Below, one piece after another: positions 40,101 to 50,900 of a DNA stretch of 64,000 nucleotides; the stretch's first letter is position 1, and the number at the start of each line of letters is the position of its first letter. A program made the position numbers and the translations under genes. Origin of the DNA: Diploscapter coronatus (lineage: Eukaryota; Nematoda; Chromadorea; Rhabditida; Rhabditidae); contig OZ038423.1 in assembly GCA_964036155.1 (NCBI GenBank), positions 57,675,249 through 57,739,248 of the forward strand. The letters run 5' to 3'. The notes under the pieces were generated by a model. It was not told the DNA's origin and did no database searches. It worked only from the letters and a program-made list of their open reading frames with translations.

Positions 40101-40315
40101 GATCATTTGTCTTCGCTGCGTAAACATCTCGTACGATTTGAGCAAAGTAACAGGTGCTTGCTGGAATGGGATGGTAACGAGAGAAACTCTGCAGTGAGCA
40201 GAGACACACTGATTGCGCGTCGCTAACAGTTTGAGTGAGAATAAACAATGGCAGTGAGGTCAATTTGGAGCAAATGATATTAGATGCACCTGTGGAAAAT
40301 TGATACCAATCAAAA

Positions 40316-40776
40316 TCAGACTTGGGACTTTTCCACCGCAACTGCGGTGCGGTGCGGTGCAGTGGCCTTTTTTCGCGGTGCGGTGCGGTTGCGGTGGTGA
40401 TTTCCGCCATTGCGGTGCGGTTGCGGTTGTGCAGACTTGGGACTTTTCCACCGCAAATTGGAAAAAAATGCAAATAAACATATATTATTTATTAATTCAG
40501 TGTTTTTGAGCATGATTTGAGTCGAATAATGGAATAGTTTTGGTACTTTGGGAGTGCCCTACTATTAGAAAACGCTCCTCATATGGAGTTGCCTTTCAAT
40601 TAGAAAAAAATACGATAAATAAGCCCTTTAAAAATTTAATTTTTTTCGATTTTGGAATGCGGTGCGGTTGCGGTGGGGAAATTAAATCGAGTTGCGGTGC
40701 GGTGCGGTTGCGGTGGGGTTGGCTGTAACTGCGGTGCGGTGCGGTGGTCAAATTTGACCAAAAGTCCCAAGTCTGA
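40316..40776. mobile_element. 461-bp terminal-inverted-repeat element with GC-rich core
   Basis: It begins TCAGACTTGGGACTTTT and ends with the exact reverse complement, AAAAGTCCCAAGTCTGA. Immediately outside, TCAAAA occurs on both sides, a likely 6-bp target duplication. Inside, the word GCGGTGCGGTTGCGGTGG and variants repeat in two clusters (40340-40430 and 40657-40750). A second copy of the 25-bp terminal sequence (40317-40341) recurs at 40432-40456 in direct orientation. No coding capacity, so non-autonomous. The superfamily cannot be assigned from these ends. Confidence 0.8.
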
Positions 40777-43700
40777 TCAAAATGAAATATTCGAAAATTG
40801 CTAAACTCTCTTTAATCATTCGACCAATTTCCGGACCGTCTAACCGATTCTTCCCAGATTTGTCGCTCTCGGCTCAGAACAAAGCGAGTTGTCTGTCCCT
40901 TTGCAGCTCCTTCCTAATTGCTCAAAGCCCCGTGTGCAGGTGGAAGAGGTAGCGGACAAGAAATGGGCACAAAAAATGAGACGAACCGAAGAACAAAGAG
41001 AAAAGACAGAAGGCCGTTAATCTGCGCTGAAGAGAGTGGGACCAGGTAGAGAGACCAATGAGCCGATTGTGAAGTCTTATGGTAGATTGGAAGAAGTTTA
41101 GATTCGGAATAAATTTCAAACTAATCTCCCAGTTTATGACGCTCTTAAACCGTCCAATTGGTCTAGAACTCCTTCTTTCATCAACAAAATGTTATGCCTT
41201 AATCGGTCAGCATCGCTTCTCGACAAGACATTAACCCCGATGAAGGCGCGCGCACACAAGTTTCATTTGAGGAAGAGCTGGATGAGATGAGATGAGATCC
41301 CCGGACAAGAAAGGCCTCACCACTTTAATCGTTTTCAATTACACAACCACACGATTAAGCCAAGACAAAATGTGAAATTCCTTACCGAGAAATGCGACGA
41401 AAACAATTCGAGTTCTCGTGTGAAAAGGGACTTGAAAACCAACAAAGATGTCAAATATACACGAAGATGAATTGTCTGAGACAAGGTCAATCAAATTGAA
41501 CAGCTCCTTCGTTTTTTCCCACCAGTCAAGTCCAATGTCAGCATAGTCGGGGTCAGAAAAATTGTTGCGATTATGCCGTTTTCAACTAGTGGACCGAGAC
41601 GGCGAACGAAAATTTGCTGAGAGATCTAGGGCATAGTTGTCATTTCTTTTACATCTGTAGAAATACTTTCCATATATGGAAGTTCTACAAGATTTCATTG
41701 ATTCGTGTGTTGAATTTGACCTCAGATCTAGTCATCTATCTCCAGGATATCCTGGTAATCTGAATGAGGGAAGACATACTGTACCGCAACCTCGGCCAAC
41801 AGATATTCGAGCCCAATTAAAGCTGTCAATAGGAGGGAAAACGTGAAGAGTAGCGGAAATAAGGGCAGAAGATAGGAGAAAGGTAAGGACAATTGCTAGG
41901 AGACAAGGAAAACGATGAGCCTGTGTCCTCAAGGCTCATATATCAATTCGCCAATGCTAATGCAACAATTTATGGGGTATAATAAACAGAATAGGACAGA
42001 CTATAATAGCTCTGTCTGAGGAATAAGTTTTGGTTTCTGAAATGAGAACATCAAATTGTCTGCAATATCTTCGGACTTGTTTCGCGCACCCTGTACTCCA
42101 GTGTACCTCTATCTCATCGGTATTAGCTGCCCCTCTCGCAAGGGTATATCATTAGCCTAGATACGGAGAGACGATCGCACGAAGTGATCTGCCTACAGTA
42201 TGTGCATCTCTCTTATAAATCTGCTCATCTTCATAAGTATCCCCACTCTACCTATTCTTCTCTCAGAACCAGTTCTCTCCTTCCCCCTTCAACTTACCGT
42301 TATACAGTCCGGAAATAATCATGAACTCCCTTCCCTTCCCTTTCCTCTTCCCTCATCTCACCGCCGCCATACACAGTCAACCAAGCGATTACGCATCTCT
42401 TCCTTTCCCCCATCCCTCGATTCACTCAGTGCACTACCACTACCTTGCTCTCTCTGAGGATTATTATCTTCATATTTGGACACTCCTAAAACTTTCGCTA
42501 CTATCCCCCAGCCAAAAGCGACGATCATCAATTTGAGAGAATCGCGGGCGTAAAGAAAAACCAAATTGAATTGCGAGGGAAAGTTTTATTATCGAGCGGG
42601 TTATAAGAATGGCATTACGACTTTGTGGTGGATTTGAGAAATTCAGGGAAAGGGGGAAAGTACAGCAACGGAAAAGGGAGAGGAAATTAGTCGCGTCTAG
42701 AGTCGACTGCTCAGACATTTGATAGAAATAAGGATATCTCAAAGGGAGCAATTTCCTATCTTCTCCGATGATATTTTCGCTTTTTACAGGAAAGAATTCA
42801 ATCTTATCCCAATGTAGACCCTTCGTTATCTTAGATCAACCGTGTTGGCCCCGATTACTCGTTAATTGGGGTGTTGTCTTCTCGGCGAGCGTGAACAATC
42901 GCGCTATGTTTTGGCATCGGAAACAATGGTAAGCGAGAGATAGTCCTTGAGGTAGTGCAGTGCGATTTAGAGAATTAGAGAATGCAAGTAGAAATGAATG
43001 CAGCAGAGGAGGGCAGGTAAAGATTAGAGAGTGCGTCCAATTAGCCCGCAGCGTATAAACGTTGGATTGAGCCGCTCAGACCTGGGGGGATGGAATAGTT
43101 TACTGTTAGAGTTGATGACACAGAAAAGAAAAATGCATTTCAAATGTGTCACAAAAGATATAACACGACTTTTTCCTACAAACCACTCATAATTCCACTT
43201 AATGAAAGACAACTCTAGGGGGTATTTGCAGTTCATCATTTCTTTTCCTTTCTCTCGACCAATTTGACATATGCAAGGTAAAAGGCGCGCACAAATAGGT
43301 TTTAGGTTAGCACGCAGAAGTGAAGCAGCTTTCTGAAAGGAAGGACAAGCAGAAGGAGACCGAACCGCCTGAATGATTATTCTTATGAATTATTAAGCAC
43401 GACGATGTGCACCGCTTAGCTTCTAAGGCCGCGCCGTGCGCGTCTATTTTGTCATCCGAATTTTAGACGGGGAGAGGAAATGGAAATTCTCTATAAAGTG
43501 CCAAAATGCTGACTGCAAAGATCTAACAAGAAAAGCGACTTTATTTATCCAGAAACCCTAGAAATTTCGGACCACTTATTGAAATTGCAAGACCCATCCG
43601 AAAAGATGTAAGATGCGGAGAAATGCTTTAGGAAAGCAATTTGCTAATTAAGATGCGCACGCTCTGTTCAAACAAGATATCCAATTCTGTATGTCCAAAA

Positions 43701-46013
43701 TAAGGGGTCGGGAATTCGTAGAATTCCAAATTTTCCACCTGAAAAATCGCACGATTCGGCTTTGTTTTTGTTGGGTTTGACCTGGAAAATAGACGGTTCG
43801 GAACAGCTCTGGCGGAATGAGCAGCCAAATCAGAGGGCACAATTACCGTAGCCGAAAGGAGGGGAGAACATAAAGAAAATGGAGTGACCCTGACTGCTTG
43901 ATTGGATTAGCATAGAACACATAGCATAGAAAACGGAAGGTGTTGAAAATGAATGACTGCCGGAGGAGGGTCAAATATAAAATTCTCATGTCCAAGTATT
44001 CGCAAAAGGCCCCACTCTATTTTACATAAGTGCGTCCATCATCATCTCGAAGATGAAGTGTATCATTTCTAGGGAGGATTGGACTGTCAATGCAGTCCAA
44101 ACTCATTCATCTTCTTTCTAAGGCACCTAGAACTCGCACATAAAAGAACTTGCAACGAATTATTCATACGCATGCAGATAATTAGGATACGTAGGAAGTG
44201 AGCATAAATTCAATAAGGATACTGTAATATATTCTTGAGACATTTGAAAGGACTTACTCGAAAATTCCATGATGTTTTCAATTCTGGTGGAAATTAGCGA
44301 AGATGGGGGTCGATGTATTTGGATTTCTAGGACTATGACTCGAGGGAAAGGCAAAGGAGGAGGAAAACGAAAAGAGAAATGGGACTGTATTTGAAGATGC
44401 GGCAGATGTTCATACAAAACAGCGGAGAAGCTGCGCAAGGAGGTAGACGGAATCTCCGTCCCATGATAAAGCATAAGCGACTTAAAATGAGCCGACATAT
44501 TCGGATCGATTTCTGGAAAGGAATGGAAGAAAGTATGCTCAGCAGGTAGATGACTGAAGAAGGAACCATATTAGAAATCTAGGAGAACTGAAGCAAATAA
44601 GAATGTCATCTTTCGAGTTTTCAAACCAGGAATTCGCCAACTAAAGAATGTAAAATTCCTTACTAAAGGCATTTTTACGAGGCTAGAAATGAGAATATTT
44701 CTGCGAATGACATGAAAATCTTAGAAGAAGGGAGCTCCCCTGAATGTGACATTTGCGTAAAATTGAAGAAATGGTTTTATCGGAGTTAAAGAAAATGTGT
44801 GAGAATCAACAAATGTGTGCGAGGAGAACTGGCAAAGATTTACGATAAGACATTGATTCAGCGCCTGACAAGGCGACATAAATTTGCTCGGTATAAACAT
44901 TCGCAACAATGACTTGTAAAAGTTGGCTGAAAACATCGACAAAAATCTGAGCTAGGATTCCAGTAGGCTCACATTTTATGGATATTTATGACTAAATCCT
45001 TGTTGTCTAACAATAAGTGCGTCCAAGTATCGGGAGAGACCTCGTTACGATATTTGCACAGTCTCAATTCTCGATTCCGATCCTCCTTATATTCACTTTT
45101 ACATCGTCTTCTCTACGCGCACAAGCTTTCTCACTTCCAGCATTTGTCCCGCTGACCCGAATTCACTTTTAGGAGTTTTAAAGATCCAATTTGGAAAATT
45201 TCCCAACAGTATAAAGGGGTCCTTTAACTTCAAAGAAAGTGGCTCATCAAAGATTCAAAAGAGGTAAGGGGGTTAATCTCTGTACAATACGGAGTCTTTG
45301 AGAAGAGCCAGGTACAAGAATATCCATTGTTCGATATGCATATTATGCGATTGAGCAGGTCAGAAAGGAGGCATCCAAGAAATTAGCTATCCATCGATAT
45401 CGCATGAGTGCCTCTAGTGAATAAGATATGGTCAAAAGGACAGAAGGAGAACAACAAAGCCTAGAACTCGTGTTTTTCAAAAAATCACGTGGATATTTTC
45501 GTAAGATATACAGATCTTAGAATGTAAATAAAGGGACATCCAAGGCGTCGCTTGACGAAATTTCCCACCAAGTACAAATCGAGGCAGGAATAAGAAAGTC
45601 GAGAGAACTTAGGCATTGTGAAACGTAACTTGCACTAAACGATGAAGTCTTTGCTTGAGAAGAAACCGCTTGAAGCTAATTGGTTGAGAATGAAGGAAGG
45701 ATGACTAAAGTCTGAATACGAGTAAGAGACTGGATAGGCAAACGCTCTTCTGTCAGACTTTATAGAAATGAAGATTGAAAGTCAGTTATTTTCCTAAATG
45801 AACATTTACGGTACCTCGATTATTGGCAGATAGGAGCTAGAAGCACTTGAGAATCAAAGAGAGGCGTCCTGCGAATGTTCTCACTTTGAATGGATGCACA
45901 GTCCAAGAGAATTCCCTTTCAAAAAGAGAAGAACAAGATGAGAGCAGCAGCAGCAGCAGAAAAATGAGAATTCATTGAAGATGTGTGAGTAGAGCCTGTA
46001 GGCACTCTTGTGT

Positions 46014-46325
46014 ATGGTTCTGAAGAGCGCACAAAGTAAAAGCGAAATCGAGAGAATAGCCCTACATCTGAGTCCAAATATGACGATGGTGGCTCTCGAA
46101 CAGCTCCTCCGGTTTTCGCCCGTTTCTTCGACGATTCTCATTGAAGACGAATCCAGTTTTCTACCTGAAGAAGACCAAGACAAAAATATATTTGGCCCAG
46201 GATTTTTGCAAGATCAAACGTTAGATTTGGCAAATTCTATCTTCTCAGGTAATGTGTCTCATTCATTGATTGCCTGCAAGAATAATCCAATTCATCACTT
46301 TTTGCTAGCAATTGATAATTTCTAG
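46014..46325 (+). CDS. Possible small gene or alternative first exon, unrecognised
   Basis: An open frame begins MVLKSAQSKSEIERIALHLS and contains an acidic stretch (ILIEDESSFLPEEDQDKNIF). It ends at TAG 46323, giving about 103 residues. Alternatively, a GTAATG donor at about 46250 (after ...LANSIFSG) leaves phase 1, which is compatible with the phase-1 exon at 47042 of the next gene; it would then be an alternative 5' exon. Composition looks coding rather than random, but there is no domain and no clear promoter. A minus-strand frame covers part of the same bases and is less convincing. Confidence 0.35.
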   Translation: MVLKSAQSKSEIERIALHLSPNMTMVALEQLLRFSPVSSTILIEDESSFLPEEDQDKNIFGPGFLQDQTLDLANSIFSGNVSHSLIACKNNPIHHFLLAIDNF

Positions 46326-46713
46326 AATGATTTGCTGGAAACTTTTCAAAATCATCGCTCTCTCAGCGGGCGAAAAAGTTTGCATTTCCGCAGGGAGACA
46401 AAGGGGTCACCACACCACACCGTCGTCTCCTCTGCGTTTTGCTTTTTCTGCATTTTTTTCGCGCTGCAGCGGCAGCAGCACGGCCACTTCCGATTCAGAA
46501 GGCGTCCATCACTGGAGGGGCGTTTGACAAATTGATAAATGATGCCTTTTCCTCTTCTTTCCATCTCTCACTCATTCATTCACCCCACCATTCTATCATT
46601 TCCTCTCGCAAAACTTATATCAAGCGAGTGATCAGCTTGAATTTTCATCCAATTTCCAATTATTCCGTGGCAATTGTCAATTCAAGGCAACTCGTCTATT
46701 CTTTTGGCCTAAA

Positions 46714-47430
46714 ATGAGAAATTACGTAGGACCGCTTCTATTCTGGTCGCTACAAGAAGCCTGTACAGCGTTTCCGCTACTTCATACTTCAAATAATGAA
46801 AATGGTATGAGTTTTTATGTTCGTAGAAAATTCATCTGAGTTGGGCAGAAAATTTGAAATGATAGAATTTCTGCAGTAATTGATACATTCTTGCAAAAAC
46901 GCTCTCATTTTGTGCTTTGGTTTTCCCGCTCTGGTAACCTTGACATTCTGAGACAGTTTTGAACGGGTTGGCCAGAAAACAGAAACCGAATTTTTCTCAT
47001 CTTTCCTATAGAATTCTCTTGAAATTGATTTAGTTTTGCAGATTCAATGGAATCTTCGACACAGGAAAGCGATGTGCATTTTCGAGTGATACACCGTAGT
47101 ACGTTCGACTATGATTATGGTGAGTAAGTCGTTGATTTACACTAATCACAAGCATATCTTCTTGCTAATTCAAAGTGCTAGTGCACTTTCTGTGTCCGGC
47201 TATTGTGTTAGCCATGCATTTTCCCGGAGTTAACAATACTTTTAGGTTTCCCGTATCGCTACTTGGTACTTGCAATTTTCTGTGCATTAGTTTGCTTCAT
47301 CGGCATTTCGTTCCTTCCATGCTGCCAGAAGCGGCACAAAAAAGAAGTCGAGATGGCCAAAAACTCCGAAGAAATCGAAAAAGTTCAACAAAATCCATCG
47401 CCTTTCATCATTACGGGTTCGCTAATTTGA
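46714..47430 (+). CDS. Small type I membrane protein, unrecognised
   Basis: Three exons (46714-46804, 47042-47119, 47246-47430) join in phase 1/1 to give 117 residues. The N-terminus MRNYVGPLLFWSLQEACTAF resembles a signal peptide. An ectodomain of about 45 residues follows, polar and Ser/Thr/Asp-rich (DSMESSTQESDVHFRV), ending in FDYDYG. A membrane segment (YLVLAIFCALVCFIGISFL) follows and leads into PCCQKRHKKEVEM, a basic stop-transfer signal with a Cys pair that could be palmitoylated. The cytoplasmic tail of about 40 residues is charged and ends FIITGSLI. Donors are GTATGA and GTGAGT; acceptors are TTTTGCAG and CTTTTAG. An AATAAA follows at 47457. I do not recognise the family. It converges with abcf-2. 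Confidence 0.7.
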
Positions 47431-47982
47431 AGATCTCACACATCGTCGTTTGCTTAAATAAACATGATCGAAAAACAGTTGAATTGTCAAATTTCTTTAT
47501 TCTCAGAAATTCTCAAACACCAACAACGAATAAGTCAGACTTCAAAAAATGAGAGTTCGAACTTAAAACTTATGCGCGAATAAGTGGGTCACCAGAATCA
47601 ATGGGAAAGAGAGCACTGGGAACCCAACGGATAGATAAAACAAAATAAAAATAAGATAATCGGAGAATAAAACTCCGTGTTAAATCACTGTCAAAAACGA
47701 CAATGATAAACGGATTATCACTGATTGTGAGAATGACAGGGTAAACAAGGATTTGCTCGGATCAAATTTAAACGACTCAATAGATAAAAGAACAATCAAA
47801 CTGAAAATAACAACTAACAATTGATGAAAGGCCTAGTTGAAAGAGAACTTTCTTCGAGAAGTGAGGTTGAATTCAGAAAATCGAATTCTCGGTAAAGTTT
47901 TCATAGAAAATGATAGAATGAAATTAATGAGCAGCAACAAAATAGGGCTTCCTTTGGAAGTTGTGACTGGCCTTAAGTGGCT
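47431..47982. other. Short convergent intergenic region
   Basis: Holds the 3' UTR of the small membrane-protein gene, with AATAAA at 47457-47462, and that of abcf-2 on the other strand. No additional gene is seen. Confidence 0.55.
47457..47462 (+). terminator. Polyadenylation signal of the small membrane-protein gene
   Basis: AATAAA lies 27 bases after the stop codon at 47430. Confidence 0.5.
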
Positions 47983-50900
47983 TAGCGCTCCTTGACGAGG
48001 CCGTTCTCGCGCGCCTTGTTTTCCTTCTCGATCTGTTTCCGGAGGTGCTCCTTGAACGTGAAAATGTCGCCTGAAAATTTGCGAGGTGAGAATGTTAGGA
48101 CTAAATCTGAAAATACATGATTTGAAGAAGTGACAAAAAAGACAAATGAAAACTTAAGTAAAATATTTTCCAGGTTATCAAAAAGTTATGTATTTTCGAG
48201 TTTAATGAAGATTGGCTTACCATCCCATTTCTTGATCTGCTGATTGTCGCACACCCACACCTCCTCAGCTACCTGAATTTTCCAGTTTTCAAAATTTCGA
48301 CCCTGAAAGATTTACCTGACTGACGAGACGGAAGTCGTGAGACACCAGAATCATCCCACCTGAAAGAAATTGGAATTTTTGAAAGTCGCTACAAAAACTC
48401 GTGGAAAAAGTCGCGCAGAAGTATCACGTCGTCTCGCTAGCCAAAATTATGAAAAAGTGAAGATGTGAAGGAAAGAAGATAAGAATAAATGAGAAAAAAC
48501 GAATTTGAGAAAATCAAATACGATATTTCGTACATGAAGTTAATTGCTCGTGTACTTCTTCTTTAAATTTAGCATAGAGGCCCTCGCTCTCGACTATCAT
48601 TCACCTTTATAGGGAGTCTTTTAAAAAATTTCCTAACAGTTTCTTTAGTCATTTTAAAACATGGTATTTTCAATATTTCTCAAAATTTTATCTGTTCAAA
48701 ATATGGGCTATGCCACTTTTTCTAACTATCTTCTTTCAAAATCTCTATCATTTCCTACTACTCTCAAAGATGTTCCTTATTTACTCAAGGTTATTTGATC
48801 GGGAAATCGGCAACTATCAAGTAATTCAAACAAACCAGGGAAGCAGTTGATGGCCTCAGCGAGTGCGTCGATGCTCTCCATGTCGAGGTGATTGGTGGGT
48901 TCGTCGAGCAGCAGCAGGTGGGGCTGTTGCCAGGCCAGCCACGCGAACGACACGCGGCAACGCTGACCGTCCGACAACTGTTTCATGGGGCAGACCTAGG
49001 AATAGTTAAATTTTGACTTTTTCTCGAGGTTAGAAACTTCTATCTTTAGTATGACTTGAAAATGAAAAGTGATCAAATAAAACAATATGTAAAATTTTAG
49101 CCTATTTTGTAATTTTCAAGTTCAGTCGAACTTGGAAAACGTCCAAGTCACTTGAATGGAAAAGTATTTGAAGTCTACTAGGCTGAAAAATGGTATACCT
49201 GCTCCCTTCCACTGATTCCATATCGCCCGACGATCTTTCGCATCTCCTCCTTCTCCTTCACATCGGGGAAGGATTTGAGCATGAACTCCAGGGCGGAGAT
49301 CTCCAGAGGCAACTCCTCATGCAGATGCTGAAATTTGAATTTTTTAGTCTTTTCTTGGATTTTGGAATTTTCTGTTCATTTTCAACTCGGCGAAACTCGC
49401 AAGAAGCGGCAGGAAGAAAATTTTTAAAATGAGCAACTCGGGCGAATCGCAGCGGATGACGAACAGACAGCTCGAAAAGGCCAGGAACATGTTAGCTGGT
49501 GAGGAAAAACGTGAACATCAATAATCACTACGTTCATGAATCTGATCAGTCCCGAAAACTTGTTCGATGAAGTGAATTCCAGAACCTCACTCAAACACAT
49601 GCACATCCTTCGTTGAGAACGCGGACAACGGAGTGGTGGTGCATGCGAGGCAGGAAGACATCAAGCCGCCGAGTGTGGGACCGGGCGGAAAGGCGTCGAA
49701 CAAGAGCAAAGTGTCCGGATCCGTTCGCAAGAATATCAAGGTGAGGGGATCTTCGGGAGCAGCGATTGTTCGAAGCCGATTCCCACATTTCTTAGTCAAT
49801 TCTAGCCAGATTCCGACTATTTCTTTGAATTCTGAAGACAATATTTTTAACGCCATGCAATTTTCTTCCAGAGCGCGATGATAACGTTCTACAAACTGGA
49901 CCACATGGAGGACCGCGCGTGCGTTCAGCTGCTGTTCTGCAACATCTCCGAACGCGCGCTGACGTTCAGTCTCAAGTGCAACATCAGCAAATATCTCATG
50001 GTGCGACAGAACGTCGATCGAAATTAATCAAAAATGAAATTCTTAGGCTGTTCCTTCAGCGAGTGCGCACATTCCGCCCAAATCGCAGATGCGTATCACG
50101 CTGACCTGGACCAAGCCAGAACAGTACGAGAGCTGGACGCAAGTGCCTCCGGCTAAGGTTCGAACTAGTTTTTCTCAAATTGGCGGCTTCTAGTTCCACT
50201 TCTAACTTCAAATCCCCATCAGCCAGAACCAAAAGTTGCAACCTTTTGATGAAGTTGAATTTCTAACAACTTACAAATTGTTGAACTAGCATCTCAGAGA
50301 AAGTCCAAATTCGTTCCAGATAATGCTAGCGACGACGTTCTTGTCGGACGAGAACTCAAAGCAGGAGAATGACCGAACGACGAAGACGCGATTGACTGGC
50401 CGCGTGAGCACGACTAGGCGATGCAACGTGTCGGACGCGCCCATCGAGCAGCTGCTACTGGACGCGGTCGGGCGCGATAGCGACGATATGATTACGGCGC
50501 ACAATCCGTGGGTATCCCAATTTTTCGAAATGTTTCCGAAACTCGGTAACAAATTGCCAAACTTGATAAAAACAAATGCTCTCAATCCAACCGAAACATT
50601 TCCAGTACCTCCGTCAGTCAGTCAACTAAGTCACACTCGAAGGAAAATAGCGAGAGGACGACGCAGAGCCAGACGCCCATTATGAGCCCTGCTACACAGG
50701 CTCGTGAATCGCTAGATAGGTGAAATTTTAGTTCCAACTATCTCCAGCTAAATTCAATGTTTAGACAGCAGAAAGGACTCGCATCGGTCAGCGATCGAAT
50801 GCTCCTCATCGCCGTACTCGTCATTCTACTCTTCTGGGTTTTGGTTCAGGTATCAATTTCAAAATTTCGACTTCTTACACTATTTCTATCAAAGCCAAAC

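Larger units (their letters stand above)
36225..46013. other. About 9.8-kb interval upstream of pros-1
   Basis: No exon chain is supported. It contains purine-rich tracts (36408-36540), a stem-loop (37081-37187), a terminal-inverted-repeat element (40316-40776) and a GAGAT microsatellite (about 41285-41300). A CAG microsatellite (about 45942-45959) and scattered GCGCGCAC-like words are also present. Such a long interval before a developmental homeobox gene probably holds enhancers, but none can be named. Confidence 0.5.

Noticed and set aside
40018..40473. Minus-strand open frame of about 151 residues
   Set aside because: Its N-terminal third lies in the GCGGTGCGG transposon core and the rest is unrelated DNA.
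41732..41932. Possible secreted peptide with a hydrophobic N-terminus (minus strand)
   Set aside because: The open frame begins with TTG, not ATG, and lacks splice or promoter support.
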